64,000 nt of DNA from Vulcanimicrobiota bacterium. GTDB taxonomy: Bacteria > Vulcanimicrobiota > Vulcanimicrobiia > Vulcanimicrobiales > Vulcanimicrobiaceae. Below are positions 53,746-61,533 of this stretch, piece after piece. The stretch covers positions 186,001-250,000 of the forward strand of contig DAHUZB010000013.1 in NCBI GenBank assembly GCA_027306785.1. Direction: 5' to 3'. Both the position numbers and the translations under genes were made by a program. How positions within the stretch are numbered: position 1 is the stretch's first letter; each line of letters begins with the position of its first letter. The notes below the pieces were generated by a model, which saw only the letters and a program-made list of their open reading frames with translations, ran no database searches and was not told where the DNA came from.

Positions 53746-54552
53746 ATGACCGCTTTGGACACGGCCGTTTCGCGCCGTTTCACCGTCGCGGACGAGGCCG
53801 GGAAGATTCGCCTGGTTTCGCATCGCGACGAACTCTTGATCGAAGTCGCCGATTCCGCGCAAGCACTCGAAGCGTTCAGCGCCTCGCCCTTCGTAACCGG
53901 AGAGCGCGCCGTCGCGGGCAATGCCGAGGTCGATGCGTTCTTCCGCCGTCACCTGCAGTCGTGGGAGGCGGCAAGACCGGGGGATTTACTCGTCGTGGAG
54001 CATCGCGGCCCCGCCGCCTATGCGCTCGCCGAGCACCTGCGGTCGCTTCTCGTGCGGCCGCGCGATATTCGCGATTACAACGCGGCGATGTTTCGCGTAT
54101 TCGGCGAAGCGCCGGTGCGGATCGTCGTCTTTGACGCGGCCGATGCGGCCCCGGAGCCGGTCGCGGACCTGGTGTTGCCCGTACGCGTGAGCGGTCGAGG
54201 TGCCGTCGTCGGTCCGTTTCTGCATGCCCGTTCCGCATGCTATGCCTGTGTCGAGCGCGGTCTCGCCATGCAGGGCTTTCGCGCCGAGGCGGCGTCCCCG
54301 AGCAACGGCGCGGTACTCCTCGCTTCGCGGGTTCTGGACTCGTTGCTCTCGCGTCCTTTCGTGCCCTACGTCGACGATGTGCTCGCCTTCTCGTCATCGC
54401 TCGACGTGCGGCCCGCGCTCTATCAGGCGCTGCGCATGCCGCGCTGCGAACGCTGCGACGCCGCCTACGCCCGCTTTCCGAAGCGCTTCAATCGCTACGA
54501 TAACAAACGCGTCCGTGCGGTGCTCCGGCAGAAGGGATTGATCGATGGCTGA
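53746..54552 (+). CDS. E1/ThiF-like cyclodehydratase partner (leader-binding C protein)
   Basis: 268-residue protein of the TOMM 'C' or ocin-ThiF-like type, expected to bind the leader and deliver the core to YcaO. There is no adenylation (GxGxxG) site, as normal for this class. The N-terminal ~70 residues are the likely leader-binding winged-helix region. The mid part (RGAVVGPFLHARSACYACVERGLAMQGF) matches the cyclodehydratase-domain segment with C165/C168, and RCERCDAAY gives C234/C237: a CxxC-X65-CxxC Zn-type module. ATG 53746; overlaps the YcaO gene by 8 bp. Confidence 0.82.
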   Translation: MTALDTAVSRRFTVADEAGKIRLVSHRDELLIEVADSAQALEAFSASPFVTGERAVAGNAEVDAFFRRHLQSWEAARPGDLLVVEHRGPAAYALAEHLRSLLVRPRDIRDYNAAMFRVFGEAPVRIVVFDAADAAPEPVADLVLPVRVSGRGAVVGPFLHARSACYACVERGLAMQGFRAEAASPSNGAVLLASRVLDSLLSRPFVPYVDDVLAFSSSLDVRPALYQALRMPRCERCDAAYARFPKRFNRYDNKRVRAVLRQKGLIDG

Positions 54553-56044
54553 TACGGCGATGCTCCTACCCGGCTTCGCCGTGGTCGTCGCCGAAGGCAG
54601 CGAGTCCGGCGCATGCATTGCCTGTGCGACCGAGCGCATCGATCGCCTCTGGAGCTCGCGCCGCGTACCGCCGGGTCTCGACGCTTATGCCGATCATGTC
54701 GTAAGCGCACTGCGCGAGGCAGCGCGTGCCGACGGTGATACGCGGGCGTCGATGCTCTATGAGTACGATTTCGCAAACGGCTTCGTTCGCAGCGAGTGGC
54801 TTCCGCCGCGCGCGGGCTGCGAGGTCTGCAAGGCCGGCGTCGTGCCGATCGAGGTGCAGTTGAGAGGCGCCGATCCCATCGACATCCCTACGCATCTCGC
54901 CGAACATCCGTTTTTCTTTCGCGTCGTCGAACAGCAGCGTTTGGCGACCGAAGATCTCGGTTCGAGCGGCGCGGGGGTCGCGGCGGCACGAGCCGATCTC
55001 ACCGCGCGCTGCGAATATCTGGAACGCGCGTTCAGTACGCTGCATCCCGATCGCGTTCGCGTCGCGAGCTATCGCGAACTCGCCTCCCCGTCGTCACCCG
55101 CTCCCGCACGCTACGCGCGCTACGCGGCATTTCAGCACGATGCGACCGCCTTTCCCTATCCCCGCTTCGACGAGGAGACGCGCATCGGGTGGACGCGTGC
55201 GGAACGGATGACCGACGGCGCGAGCGCCCTCGTACCGGCACAGTATACCGTCTTTCCGTACGAGCGCGTCGACGGTGATCGCTTTCTTTCCGATTGGAAC
55301 ACGACGGGTCTCAGCTACGGGCCCGATCGCCGCTTTGCCGAAACCGGCGGCCTCCTCGAAGTGCTGGAGCGCGATGCCATCGCGATCACCTGGCTCAATC
55401 GAATGCCGCGCGCACGTATTCGGTATCCGCGCTTCGAGCAGGCGATGGCGCCGGGCGTCGAGCTGTATTTCATCGACATCACGACCGATACGCCGGTGAG
55501 CGCCGTGCTCTGCCTCACCGTGCGTCGGTCGGGCGGGCCGATTCTCGCAATGAGTGCGTCCTGCGCGCTCGATCCGCAGGGTGCGATCGAAAAGGCGTTC
55601 AGCGAAAACTTGATGTGCGTCGAGCTCGCGGAATATCTGCGCCTTTACGAAGAGGCGCCGGTCGAGCTCGACGGATACGAAGCGCACGCATCACGCTACG
55701 CGCACGGCGATGCCGAGACGATTGCACCGCTCGGGTTTTTGCTCGAATCCGGACGCGACGTCGGCTTCGAAGCGTGGGCCGCTGCGCATCCTGCGATCGC
55801 CTTCGAAGACCTCGTGCAACGTCTCGATGGGCTCGGGATGACGCCCTACTCGGTGGATCTGACGCCGCCGTGGATGCAACCCGGGCAGGCCATCAACCGC
55901 GTGCTGATCCCCGAAGCGATTCCGCTCCACGCGCATCACGACCGTCCGTTCCTCGGCGGCGCGCGCCTTGCGAGTGTCCCGCAAGCGCTCGGCTACGAGC
56001 CGTTCGATCTTCGACAAGGAGTCATTCCCCATGCCCTCCCCTGA
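54545..56044 (+). CDS. YcaO cyclodehydratase with N-terminal Zn-type module
   Basis: ATP-dependent enzyme that converts Cys/Ser/Thr of the precursors to azolines. 499 residues. The YcaO core includes STLHPDRVRVASYREL, NTTGLSYGPDRRFAETGGLLEVLERDAIAITWLNR (ATP/Mg-binding E region) and ALDPQGAIEKAFSENLM (second E region). The first ~100 residues are not YcaO: they carry C24xxC27 and C92xxC95 with 64 residues between, matching the CxxC-X65-CxxC of the partner protein. The C-terminus is IPHALP rather than the PxPxP ending of most azoline-forming members. It overlaps both neighbours. Confidence 0.9.
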   Translation: MADTAMLLPGFAVVVAEGSESGACIACATERIDRLWSSRRVPPGLDAYADHVVSALREAARADGDTRASMLYEYDFANGFVRSEWLPPRAGCEVCKAGVVPIEVQLRGADPIDIPTHLAEHPFFFRVVEQQRLATEDLGSSGAGVAAARADLTARCEYLERAFSTLHPDRVRVASYRELASPSSPAPARYARYAAFQHDATAFPYPRFDEETRIGWTRAERMTDGASALVPAQYTVFPYERVDGDRFLSDWNTTGLSYGPDRRFAETGGLLEVLERDAIAITWLNRMPRARIRYPRFEQAMAPGVELYFIDITTDTPVSAVLCLTVRRSGGPILAMSASCALDPQGAIEKAFSENLMCVELAEYLRLYEEAPVELDGYEAHASRYAHGDAETIAPLGFLLESGRDVGFEAWAAAHPAIAFEDLVQRLDGLGMTPYSVDLTPPWMQPGQAINRVLIPEAIPLHAHHDRPFLGGARLASVPQALGYEPFDLRQGVIPHALP

Positions 56045-56780
56045 TCGCGTCGCGCCGACCCTCTCGCGCCTCTATCACGCGAATAGCCGTATCTCGATCC
56101 CGCGGCCGATTCCGATCACGACCAATGCGCTGCGTGTTGCGGGAGCGAGCTTCCAAAATTTTCCGGGTCGACCGCGCGTCGTCCGCGAGAGCACGCGCGC
56201 ACCGCGCGACCTCGATCGCCTGCTCGAGCGGCGCACCTCGACCGAACGGTTTCACGGATCGCTCCCGCTCTCGGCACTGCTCGACATCTTGCAGCGTTCC
56301 ACGCGGGTGAACCGCGCGAGCGAGAATCGTGAGGCCGGTTCGGTCAGCGCGCAGCGCGTCTATCCATCCGCGGGCGGACTCTATCCGCTGGAGCTCTATG
56401 TCATTCCGCTCGACGTGCCCGAGCTCAAACCGAGCGTCTACCACTGGGATGTGCTGGAGGAGGCGCTTGAAGAGCTCTGGCCCGTCGGTGCGCTCGACCT
56501 CGCGCGCGTTCTTCCCGGCTTGCAGCCGGTCGAAGACCGCCCGGCCGCGATCGTCGCCATGAGCGCCATCTTCGCTCGCGTCGAATGGAAGTACGGCGAG
56601 CGCGGCTATCGATTTTGCCTGGTCGAATCCGGCGCACTCGGACAGACGATGCAATTGGTCTGCGTCGATGCGGGAATTGCATCGCGCTGGCTCGGCGGTT
56701 TCGTCGATTCGGCCTGGGACGAACTGCTGCGCATCAACGGCGACGACGAAGCGACGCTGATGCTCTTCGGAATCGGTTGA
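56031..56780 (+). CDS. SagB-type FMN-dependent azoline dehydrogenase
   Basis: Nitroreductase-fold flavoenzyme that oxidises thiazolines/oxazolines to thiazoles/oxazoles. 249 residues: LLERRTSTERFHGSLPLSALLDIL (FMN-binding Arg region), SAQRVYPSAGGLYPLELYVIPLDV (the YPSAGGxxPxE signature of SagB-like enzymes), and YRFCLVESGALGQTMQLVCVDAGIASRWLGGFVDSAWDELLRI. AAGGAG precedes ATG 56031, which overlaps the YcaO stop by 14 bp. Its presence implies aromatic azoles in the product. Confidence 0.93.
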   Translation: MPSPDRVAPTLSRLYHANSRISIPRPIPITTNALRVAGASFQNFPGRPRVVRESTRAPRDLDRLLERRTSTERFHGSLPLSALLDILQRSTRVNRASENREAGSVSAQRVYPSAGGLYPLELYVIPLDVPELKPSVYHWDVLEEALEELWPVGALDLARVLPGLQPVEDRPAAIVAMSAIFARVEWKYGERGYRFCLVESGALGQTMQLVCVDAGIASRWLGGFVDSAWDELLRINGDDEATLMLFGIG

Positions 56781-58147
56781 TGAACGCCGCCGAACTTGCG
56801 ACGAGCGCGACCGTGCGCGGATCGCTGCTGCGCATCTCGCTGCTCGCCGTGGAGCTCGCGATCGTCGCCTGGGGAGTGTGGAGTGCAATCGCGCTCGTGA
56901 TCGCCTCCTTTGCGACGGCGCCGCTCGCCTGGAGCGATCTCCTCGCGCTGCCGCTCTTCGGCGCGTTCTACACAGCGGGGCCGTACCTCCACGAATACGG
57001 TCACGCCGTCGTCGCGCGCGTGCTGGGCGCGCGCGACGTTCGGATTGAGCGGGAGAAGAAATCCCGCATCCATTCCATGCGGCTCGAAGGCGATGTCGGG
57101 GGTACCGCCGGGGTGGCGGTCACGCTCATCGCCGGTGCGAGCGCGACGTTTGCGGCCGCGGCGCTGTGCACCCTGCTGCCGTTGCCGTTCCCGCTGCGGG
57201 CCGCGGCGTTCGCCGCCCTCGCGTTACGCACCCTCGAGGAGATCACGCTCGTCGACGGCAGCGATCTCTCCCGCCTGCTCTCGCTCTCCGCGCTCGTCAT
57301 GGACCGCACGCTGCGTATCGGCGATCCGATCCTGCGCATCGCCGGCATTACGGTGCGCTCCGGCGAACGCGCGCTCGTCGACGATGTCTCCCTCGATCTC
57401 CGAACCGGTGATATCATCGGCATCCTCGGGTCGAACGGTGCGGGCAAATCGACGCTTCTCGATGTGCTCGGCGGACTGCGCGCGTCCGACCGCGGCACGC
57501 GCGAGATTGCACCGGGAGCGCGCTGCGCCTTCGCGCCGAGCAAAGCGTTCTTTTTGCAGAGTGCGACGGTCGGTGAAATGCTCAACTATTTCGCGATTCA
57601 GAGCGGCGTCCCGCGAGATCGCGCCGTCGAGCAGCGGCTCGGACTCCCGGCGTGCATGAATACCCGCATCGATCACGCGAGCAGCGGCGAATTGCAGCGG
57701 CTCTCGCTTGCGATCAGCTTCGCGCAGCGCGCCGACATTCTGGTGCTCGATGAGCCGGAGACGGCGCTCGATCCCGGCGGGCGCGCGCTCGTACGCGAGC
57801 TGCTGCGCGAACGGAGCCGCCGCGGTAAGGCCTGCGTGCTCGCCACCCATTTCGTCGCGGATGCGCTCGCATTCTGTACCCATCTCGCGATCGTCGAGGG
57901 CGGACGCCTCGTGCGCTTCGGCCCGATCGAGGAATTCGACGATTTGCGCGCTCGCGCGCATCGTCTGACGATCTGGATATCGCGGGAAGGTGCCGCCGCC
58001 GCGCGCGATGCGGATCTGAATCTCGAAGAGCAGGGCGGCGAATATCGCGCCGTCGCGGTCGGCACCGTGGAGTCGTTGATCGCTCTCGCGGCACGGCTCG
58101 GCGGGGGCGTCAATCGTTTCGAATTGGAGAGCAATCGGCTGGAATGA
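56780..58147 (+). CDS. Fusion of M50-like membrane metalloprotease and ABC transporter ATPase
   Basis: 455-residue two-domain protein. The first ~185 residues are hydrophobic with the site-2-protease zinc motif HEYGH (71-75, HExGH) next to a TM segment and a possible third ligand Asp in LVDGSD (D159), the order seen in M50 proteases. From about 188 it is an ABC ATPase: Walker A GSNGAGKST (217-225), signature SSGELQRLSL (301-310), Walker B LVLDEPETALD, and an H-loop THFVADAL. The likely roles are leader cleavage or processing plus energising the permease encoded next. ATG 56780 overlaps the SagB stop. Confidence 0.85.
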   Translation: MNAAELATSATVRGSLLRISLLAVELAIVAWGVWSAIALVIASFATAPLAWSDLLALPLFGAFYTAGPYLHEYGHAVVARVLGARDVRIEREKKSRIHSMRLEGDVGGTAGVAVTLIAGASATFAAAALCTLLPLPFPLRAAAFAALALRTLEEITLVDGSDLSRLLSLSALVMDRTLRIGDPILRIAGITVRSGERALVDDVSLDLRTGDIIGILGSNGAGKSTLLDVLGGLRASDRGTREIAPGARCAFAPSKAFFLQSATVGEMLNYFAIQSGVPRDRAVEQRLGLPACMNTRIDHASSGELQRLSLAISFAQRADILVLDEPETALDPGGRALVRELLRERSRRGKACVLATHFVADALAFCTHLAIVEGGRLVRFGPIEEFDDLRARAHRLTIWISREGAAAARDADLNLEEQGGEYRAVAVGTVESLIALAARLGGGVNRFELESNRLE

Positions 58148-58881
58148 TGTTCGCACGTGTCGGATCGCAATTCGCGCTCGAATCGACGATGTTCGTTCGA
58201 GAGCGCATCTCCATGTTCTGGACCTTCGTCTTTCCCGTGCTGCTGATCGTGGTGCTCGGCTTCGGTCTGCAATCCGGAACGATGCGGGGGGCGGAGAGCA
58301 TGACCTTTCTCGTCTCCGGGATCATCGGTGCGAACCTGATCGGCATGGCGTTTTTCAACATCGGGACAAGCCTGCTGATGTACAAGGATCTCGGCATGCT
58401 GCGTCGTCTGCGCGGCAACGGCGCCGCGGTTCCGCAGGTGATCGCGGGGGTCATCATGCACCGGATCGTGCTCGTGCTGATCCAATCGGTCGTGATGACG
58501 CTCTGCGCGCACCTGATCTTCGGCTTCGAGCTTCCGGCACACGCGTTACCGTTCTGGCTCGCGCTCGCCGGCTGTGTGGTGGTGTTCACGGCGCTCGGTC
58601 TCACGCTCGCTATGTTGGTGCGCTCGACCGCCGCCGCGAACGTGCTTGCCAATATCGTCTATCTTCCGCTCGCGTTTTTGAGCGGCGCGTACTTTCCGAT
58701 CGACCATCTCCCATTCGCGCGGGTGATTCATTGGCTGCCGTCCTACGACGCGATCGAGGTGTTGCGTACGTCGCTCGCCGCGCCGTCTATGCTCGCGCAT
58801 CAGGCTTCGTCATGGTTGCTGGTGGGATGGGCTCTGCTCTTTCTCGGATGCGCCTTTGCGCTCCATCGGAGGCTCGCATGA
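58144..58881 (+). CDS. ABC-2 type transporter permease
   Basis: 245-residue membrane protein with six hydrophobic helices and the ABC-2 layout: SMFWTFVFPVLLIVVLGFGL, FLVSGIIGANLIGMAFFNIG, a cytoplasmic loop MYKDLGMLRRLRGNGAAVPQV, then IVLVLIQSVVMTL, FTALGLTLAML, and NIVYLPLAFLSGAYFPIDHLP (typical ABC-2 signature) before a last helix. ATG 58144 overlaps the ATPase fusion by 4 bp. Together they should export the modified peptide; a self-immunity role is also possible. Confidence 0.9.
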   Translation: MMFARVGSQFALESTMFVRERISMFWTFVFPVLLIVVLGFGLQSGTMRGAESMTFLVSGIIGANLIGMAFFNIGTSLLMYKDLGMLRRLRGNGAAVPQVIAGVIMHRIVLVLIQSVVMTLCAHLIFGFELPAHALPFWLALAGCVVVFTALGLTLAMLVRSTAAANVLANIVYLPLAFLSGAYFPIDHLPFARVIHWLPSYDAIEVLRTSLAAPSMLAHQASSWLLVGWALLFLGCAFALHRRLA

Positions 58882-60017
58882 AGTATAGCGCCGCAGCTCT
58901 CGTCGTCACGCTCGCCGCCGCGGGGATATCGCGTGCCGCGCTCGCGCAGGCGTTGCCCTCTGCGCCGCCGCAGATCGAGCTTGCCGTCGATGCATCGGGG
59001 CCGCTTACCGTGCGGGCGAGCGGCGACGAGCGGACGCTCTACGCCGTGCGGCTGCATGCCGCGTCGCGCACGACGATTTCGGCGCGTGCCGACGGCGGCG
59101 CGCAGGCCGCGGCATCCTTGCGCGCGCATGTCGACGGGGCGAACGTCGACGTGTACCGCTCGCGCGGTTCTCACGGCGGCCTGCTCGTGCACCTCGACGT
59201 CGGCGTGAAGTGCTGCGCGCCCGTAACCATGCGTATCTCGCGCGGCTCGCTACGCGCCGATATGCTGCGTAACGCGGTCGATCTGCATGTCGAGAGCGGG
59301 AGCCTTACCATCGACACACGGCGCGATGCGCCGACTCAAGTGAGCGCTTCGGTCGAGAACGGCTCGCTCACGGCCACGCTTGCGAATCCGCCGCTCGGTG
59401 GTATGATCGCCTCGCTCGAGAACGGTCCCCCCGACACCTGGTCGAGCGGTACGTCGATCGCGGTGCCCGACGCGCTTCGATCCGCGCGGCACGCGACCGC
59501 GCACGGCGCTCGGGTGCGCATCGGCGATCCGGCGAACGCTGCGATCCACCTCTCGGTGACAAACGGGTTGATGACGCTCGCGCTGGCGCCCGCGCCGATC
59601 GCCGGCATCTCCTGCGATCCGATGGAAGGTTCGGCGATGCATCTGCACGCGGTGGTGCGCATCGTCGATCGCGGGCGGCTCGTCGAGCTGCCGTCCGACA
59701 TCGGACGTCCGGCGGGCGCGGGCTGTTTCTACTGGGTGCATACGCACGCCGCCGATGACATCGTGCACGTGGAGTCGCCGGTCGTGCGTTCGTTCGACCT
59801 CGGCGATCTCTTTGCCGTATGGGGAGAGCCGCTCGATCGCTCGCACGTCGGCCCGCTTGCGATCGCGCCGCACGATCCGATCGTCGCCTATGTGAACGGC
59901 AAGCGTTGGAATGGTCCGATGCGGACGATTCCGCTGCTGCAGTACGCCGATATCCAGCTCGTCATCGGCGCGCACGCGGTGCCGTTGCCCGCGTTTACCG
60001 CGTGGGGATCGCTCTAG
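58878..60017 (+). CDS. Exported protein of unknown function, last gene of the azole-peptide operon
   Basis: 379 residues with a signal peptide (AAALVVTLAAAGISRAALA). The middle part (about 30-240) is strand-rich with alternating Ser/Thr/Gly like DUF4097-type beta-helix repeats (GSLTIDTRRDAPTQVSAS, GSLTATLANPP, NGLMTLALAP). The C-terminal ~130 residues have a recurring bacterial motif set (MHLHAVVRIVDRGRLVELPSDIG, CFYWVHTHAADDIVHVESP, FDLGDLFAVWGEPL, AYVNGKRWNG) known from secreted proteins of undefined function. GGAGG precedes ATG 58878, overlapping the permease. Could be immunity, a carrier or a surface receptor; unresolved. Confidence 0.75.
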   Translation: MKYSAAALVVTLAAAGISRAALAQALPSAPPQIELAVDASGPLTVRASGDERTLYAVRLHAASRTTISARADGGAQAAASLRAHVDGANVDVYRSRGSHGGLLVHLDVGVKCCAPVTMRISRGSLRADMLRNAVDLHVESGSLTIDTRRDAPTQVSASVENGSLTATLANPPLGGMIASLENGPPDTWSSGTSIAVPDALRSARHATAHGARVRIGDPANAAIHLSVTNGLMTLALAPAPIAGISCDPMEGSAMHLHAVVRIVDRGRLVELPSDIGRPAGAGCFYWVHTHAADDIVHVESPVVRSFDLGDLFAVWGEPLDRSHVGPLAIAPHDPIVAYVNGKRWNGPMRTIPLLQYADIQLVIGAHAVPLPAFTAWGSL

Positions 60018-60299
60018 TCAGCGTTTCGCTTTTGCGATCACGCTGTTGAGCCAATCGACGTGTTCCAGCAGCGCGGCACGACCGCGCTGCGTGAGGCGAT
60101 AGCGCGTCTGCGGGCGGCGCCCGATGAAGCGCTTATTCATCTCCACGTAGTCGGCTTCGACGAGCTTGTCGAGATGGGTCGTCAGATTTCCGACGGTAAC
60201 GTCGAGCGATTTTTGGAGCTCCGTGAAGGTTCTCCAATCCTCCGCCAACAGTTCGGTGACGATGGAGAGGCGGATCTTCGAGAGAAGGAGCTCATCCAT
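60018..60299 (-). CDS. Winged-helix transcriptional regulator
   Basis: 93-residue single-domain winged helix-turn-helix protein (HTH_34/PadR-C-like): LLLSKIRLSIVTELLAEDWRTFTELQKSLDVTVGNLTTHLDKLVEADYVEM is helix-turn-helix, RFIGRRPQTRYRLTQRGRAALLEHVDWL is the wing plus final helix. Last gene of the minus-strand receptor operon; overlaps the membrane-protein gene. Its stop abuts the stop of the exported protein with no gap. It is the natural candidate to bind the 13-bp palindrome at 63794-63826. Confidence 0.85.
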   Translation of the reverse strand: MDELLLSKIRLSIVTELLAEDWRTFTELQKSLDVTVGNLTTHLDKLVEADYVEMNKRFIGRRPQTRYRLTQRGRAALLEHVDWLNSVIAKAKR

Positions 60300-60885
60300 T
60301 ACGGTGGCGCTGCACCAAGAAATAGATTCCCGGACCGCCCACCCCTAGGAGATTGCCGAGCGCGAGCACGAGGCTGAGATCGGTCGGTACGCGTCCGCCG
60401 ATCAGCATCGAGAGCGCGACGATGATCCCGCCGTAGAGCAGCGGGCGCATGGGACCGACGCCGAGCACGCCGAGCGAGACCGCAAAGCCGCTGCTCCACA
60501 GGAGCGCGTAGGCGCGACCGTCGATCAGGTTGTTGTCGTACCATACGAACTTGAGCACCCATAAAAACGTCGTGATGCAAGCGAAGGCGAAGAGCGCCTG
60601 CCGTTCGGTCGAGGTCGTGTGCGCGCGCATCGACCCGACGAACTCGACGATCGTCATCACGTAGGCGAGGATGAGCAGCAGGTTGGCGGCGAGGAAGAGC
60701 GCGGATTGATACGCGCTCGCGCCGGGCCAGAACGCCAGATAATACGTGGCGCTCGTGAGCGCCCAGATGAGATAGGTATAGGGAGTGGGCCGCGATATGC
60801 GGCCCGTACGCTCCAGAATCGTTTGTACCGTGACGAGATGTTCGCGAGCCGTCGCCTCGTCCGGCATGCGATCCGGCTCGCTCAT
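60292..60885 (-). CDS. Membrane protein paired with the winged-helix regulator
   Basis: 197 residues with six hydrophobic segments (TYLIWALTSATYYLAF, ALFLAANLLLILAYVMTIV, FAFACITTFLWVLKFVW, YALLWSSGFAVSLGVLGVG, PLLYGGIIVALSMLIG, LVLALGNLLGVGGPGIYFLV). Membrane proteins of this kind often lie next to small winged-helix regulators and may hold or release them at the membrane. 8-bp overlap with the regulator gene. Confidence 0.75.
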   Translation of the reverse strand: MSEPDRMPDEATAREHLVTVQTILERTGRISRPTPYTYLIWALTSATYYLAFWPGASAYQSALFLAANLLLILAYVMTIVEFVGSMRAHTTSTERQALFAFACITTFLWVLKFVWYDNNLIDGRAYALLWSSGFAVSLGVLGVGPMRPLLYGGIIVALSMLIGGRVPTDLSLVLALGNLLGVGGPGIYFLVQRHRNG

Positions 60886-60891
60886 CGCGCG

Positions 60892-61515
60892 CTAGTTCCG
60901 CCGTTGCACATCCCAGGCAAGTTTCATAGTCTGCGATTGCGGACCTGCCTCAACCTTTTCCTGAGCGGCGCTCCGCGCTTTGATCAGATGCCCGCCCGCG
61001 AAGACCGCAGCGGCCTGATACTCGAGTTCGAACGGCGTGCCGAAGGCCGTGAGCACGCCCGAGGCGTGTCCGGTTCCTTGCAACAGCGCGGCGCCGCCGG
61101 CCTGCGGTGAATAGGTGACGGTAACGGGTACGTCGATCGACTGATCTTGCGAGACCTGAACGCTCACGGTCGTGTGCCACGGCGCATCGTGCGAGGGTGC
61201 CTTCGGAGCGCCGCTTGCGAGCGCGAGCGCCGCATCGAGCGTGGAAACCGCCTGATCGTTGCCCGACGGGATGGCGCATCCGCCGGGGTACGGGGCGACG
61301 GTCTTCGCGCTCTTGCCGTCGTAGGCGACGCTGACCGGCGTGCCGGGAGCAATCGAGATCACCGCGCGGTATTGGGCCTTTTCGCCGTTCCAGAGCACGC
61401 CGTTGAAATCGGTCGCATAGCTCGAGGCGGAGAGCGGGGCGAGAAGCGCGGGAGGCGTCGAGCAGGTTTGCGTCGGTGCGGCGAGCGCGATCATCATGGC
61501 GAACGGTGCGATCAT
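60892..61515 (-). CDS. Exported protein of unknown function
   Basis: 207 residues. N-terminal signal-like segment (APFAMMIALAAPTQ) then a strand-rich domain with ATDFNGVLWNGEKAQYRAVISI, YPGGCAIPSGNDQAVSTLDAALAL, TVSVQVSQDQSIDVPVTVTYSP and FELEYQAAAVF. No known family. 18 bp after the receptor gene and 6 bp before the membrane-protein gene, so co-expressed with both; possibly a periplasmic partner of the receptor. Confidence 0.7.
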   Translation of the reverse strand: MIAPFAMMIALAAPTQTCSTPPALLAPLSASSYATDFNGVLWNGEKAQYRAVISIAPGTPVSVAYDGKSAKTVAPYPGGCAIPSGNDQAVSTLDAALALASGAPKAPSHDAPWHTTVSVQVSQDQSIDVPVTVTYSPQAGGAALLQGTGHASGVLTAFGTPFELEYQAAAVFAGGHLIKARSAAQEKVEAGPQSQTMKLAWDVQRRN

Positions 61516-61533
61516 CGGGTCCCTTTCGTGATG

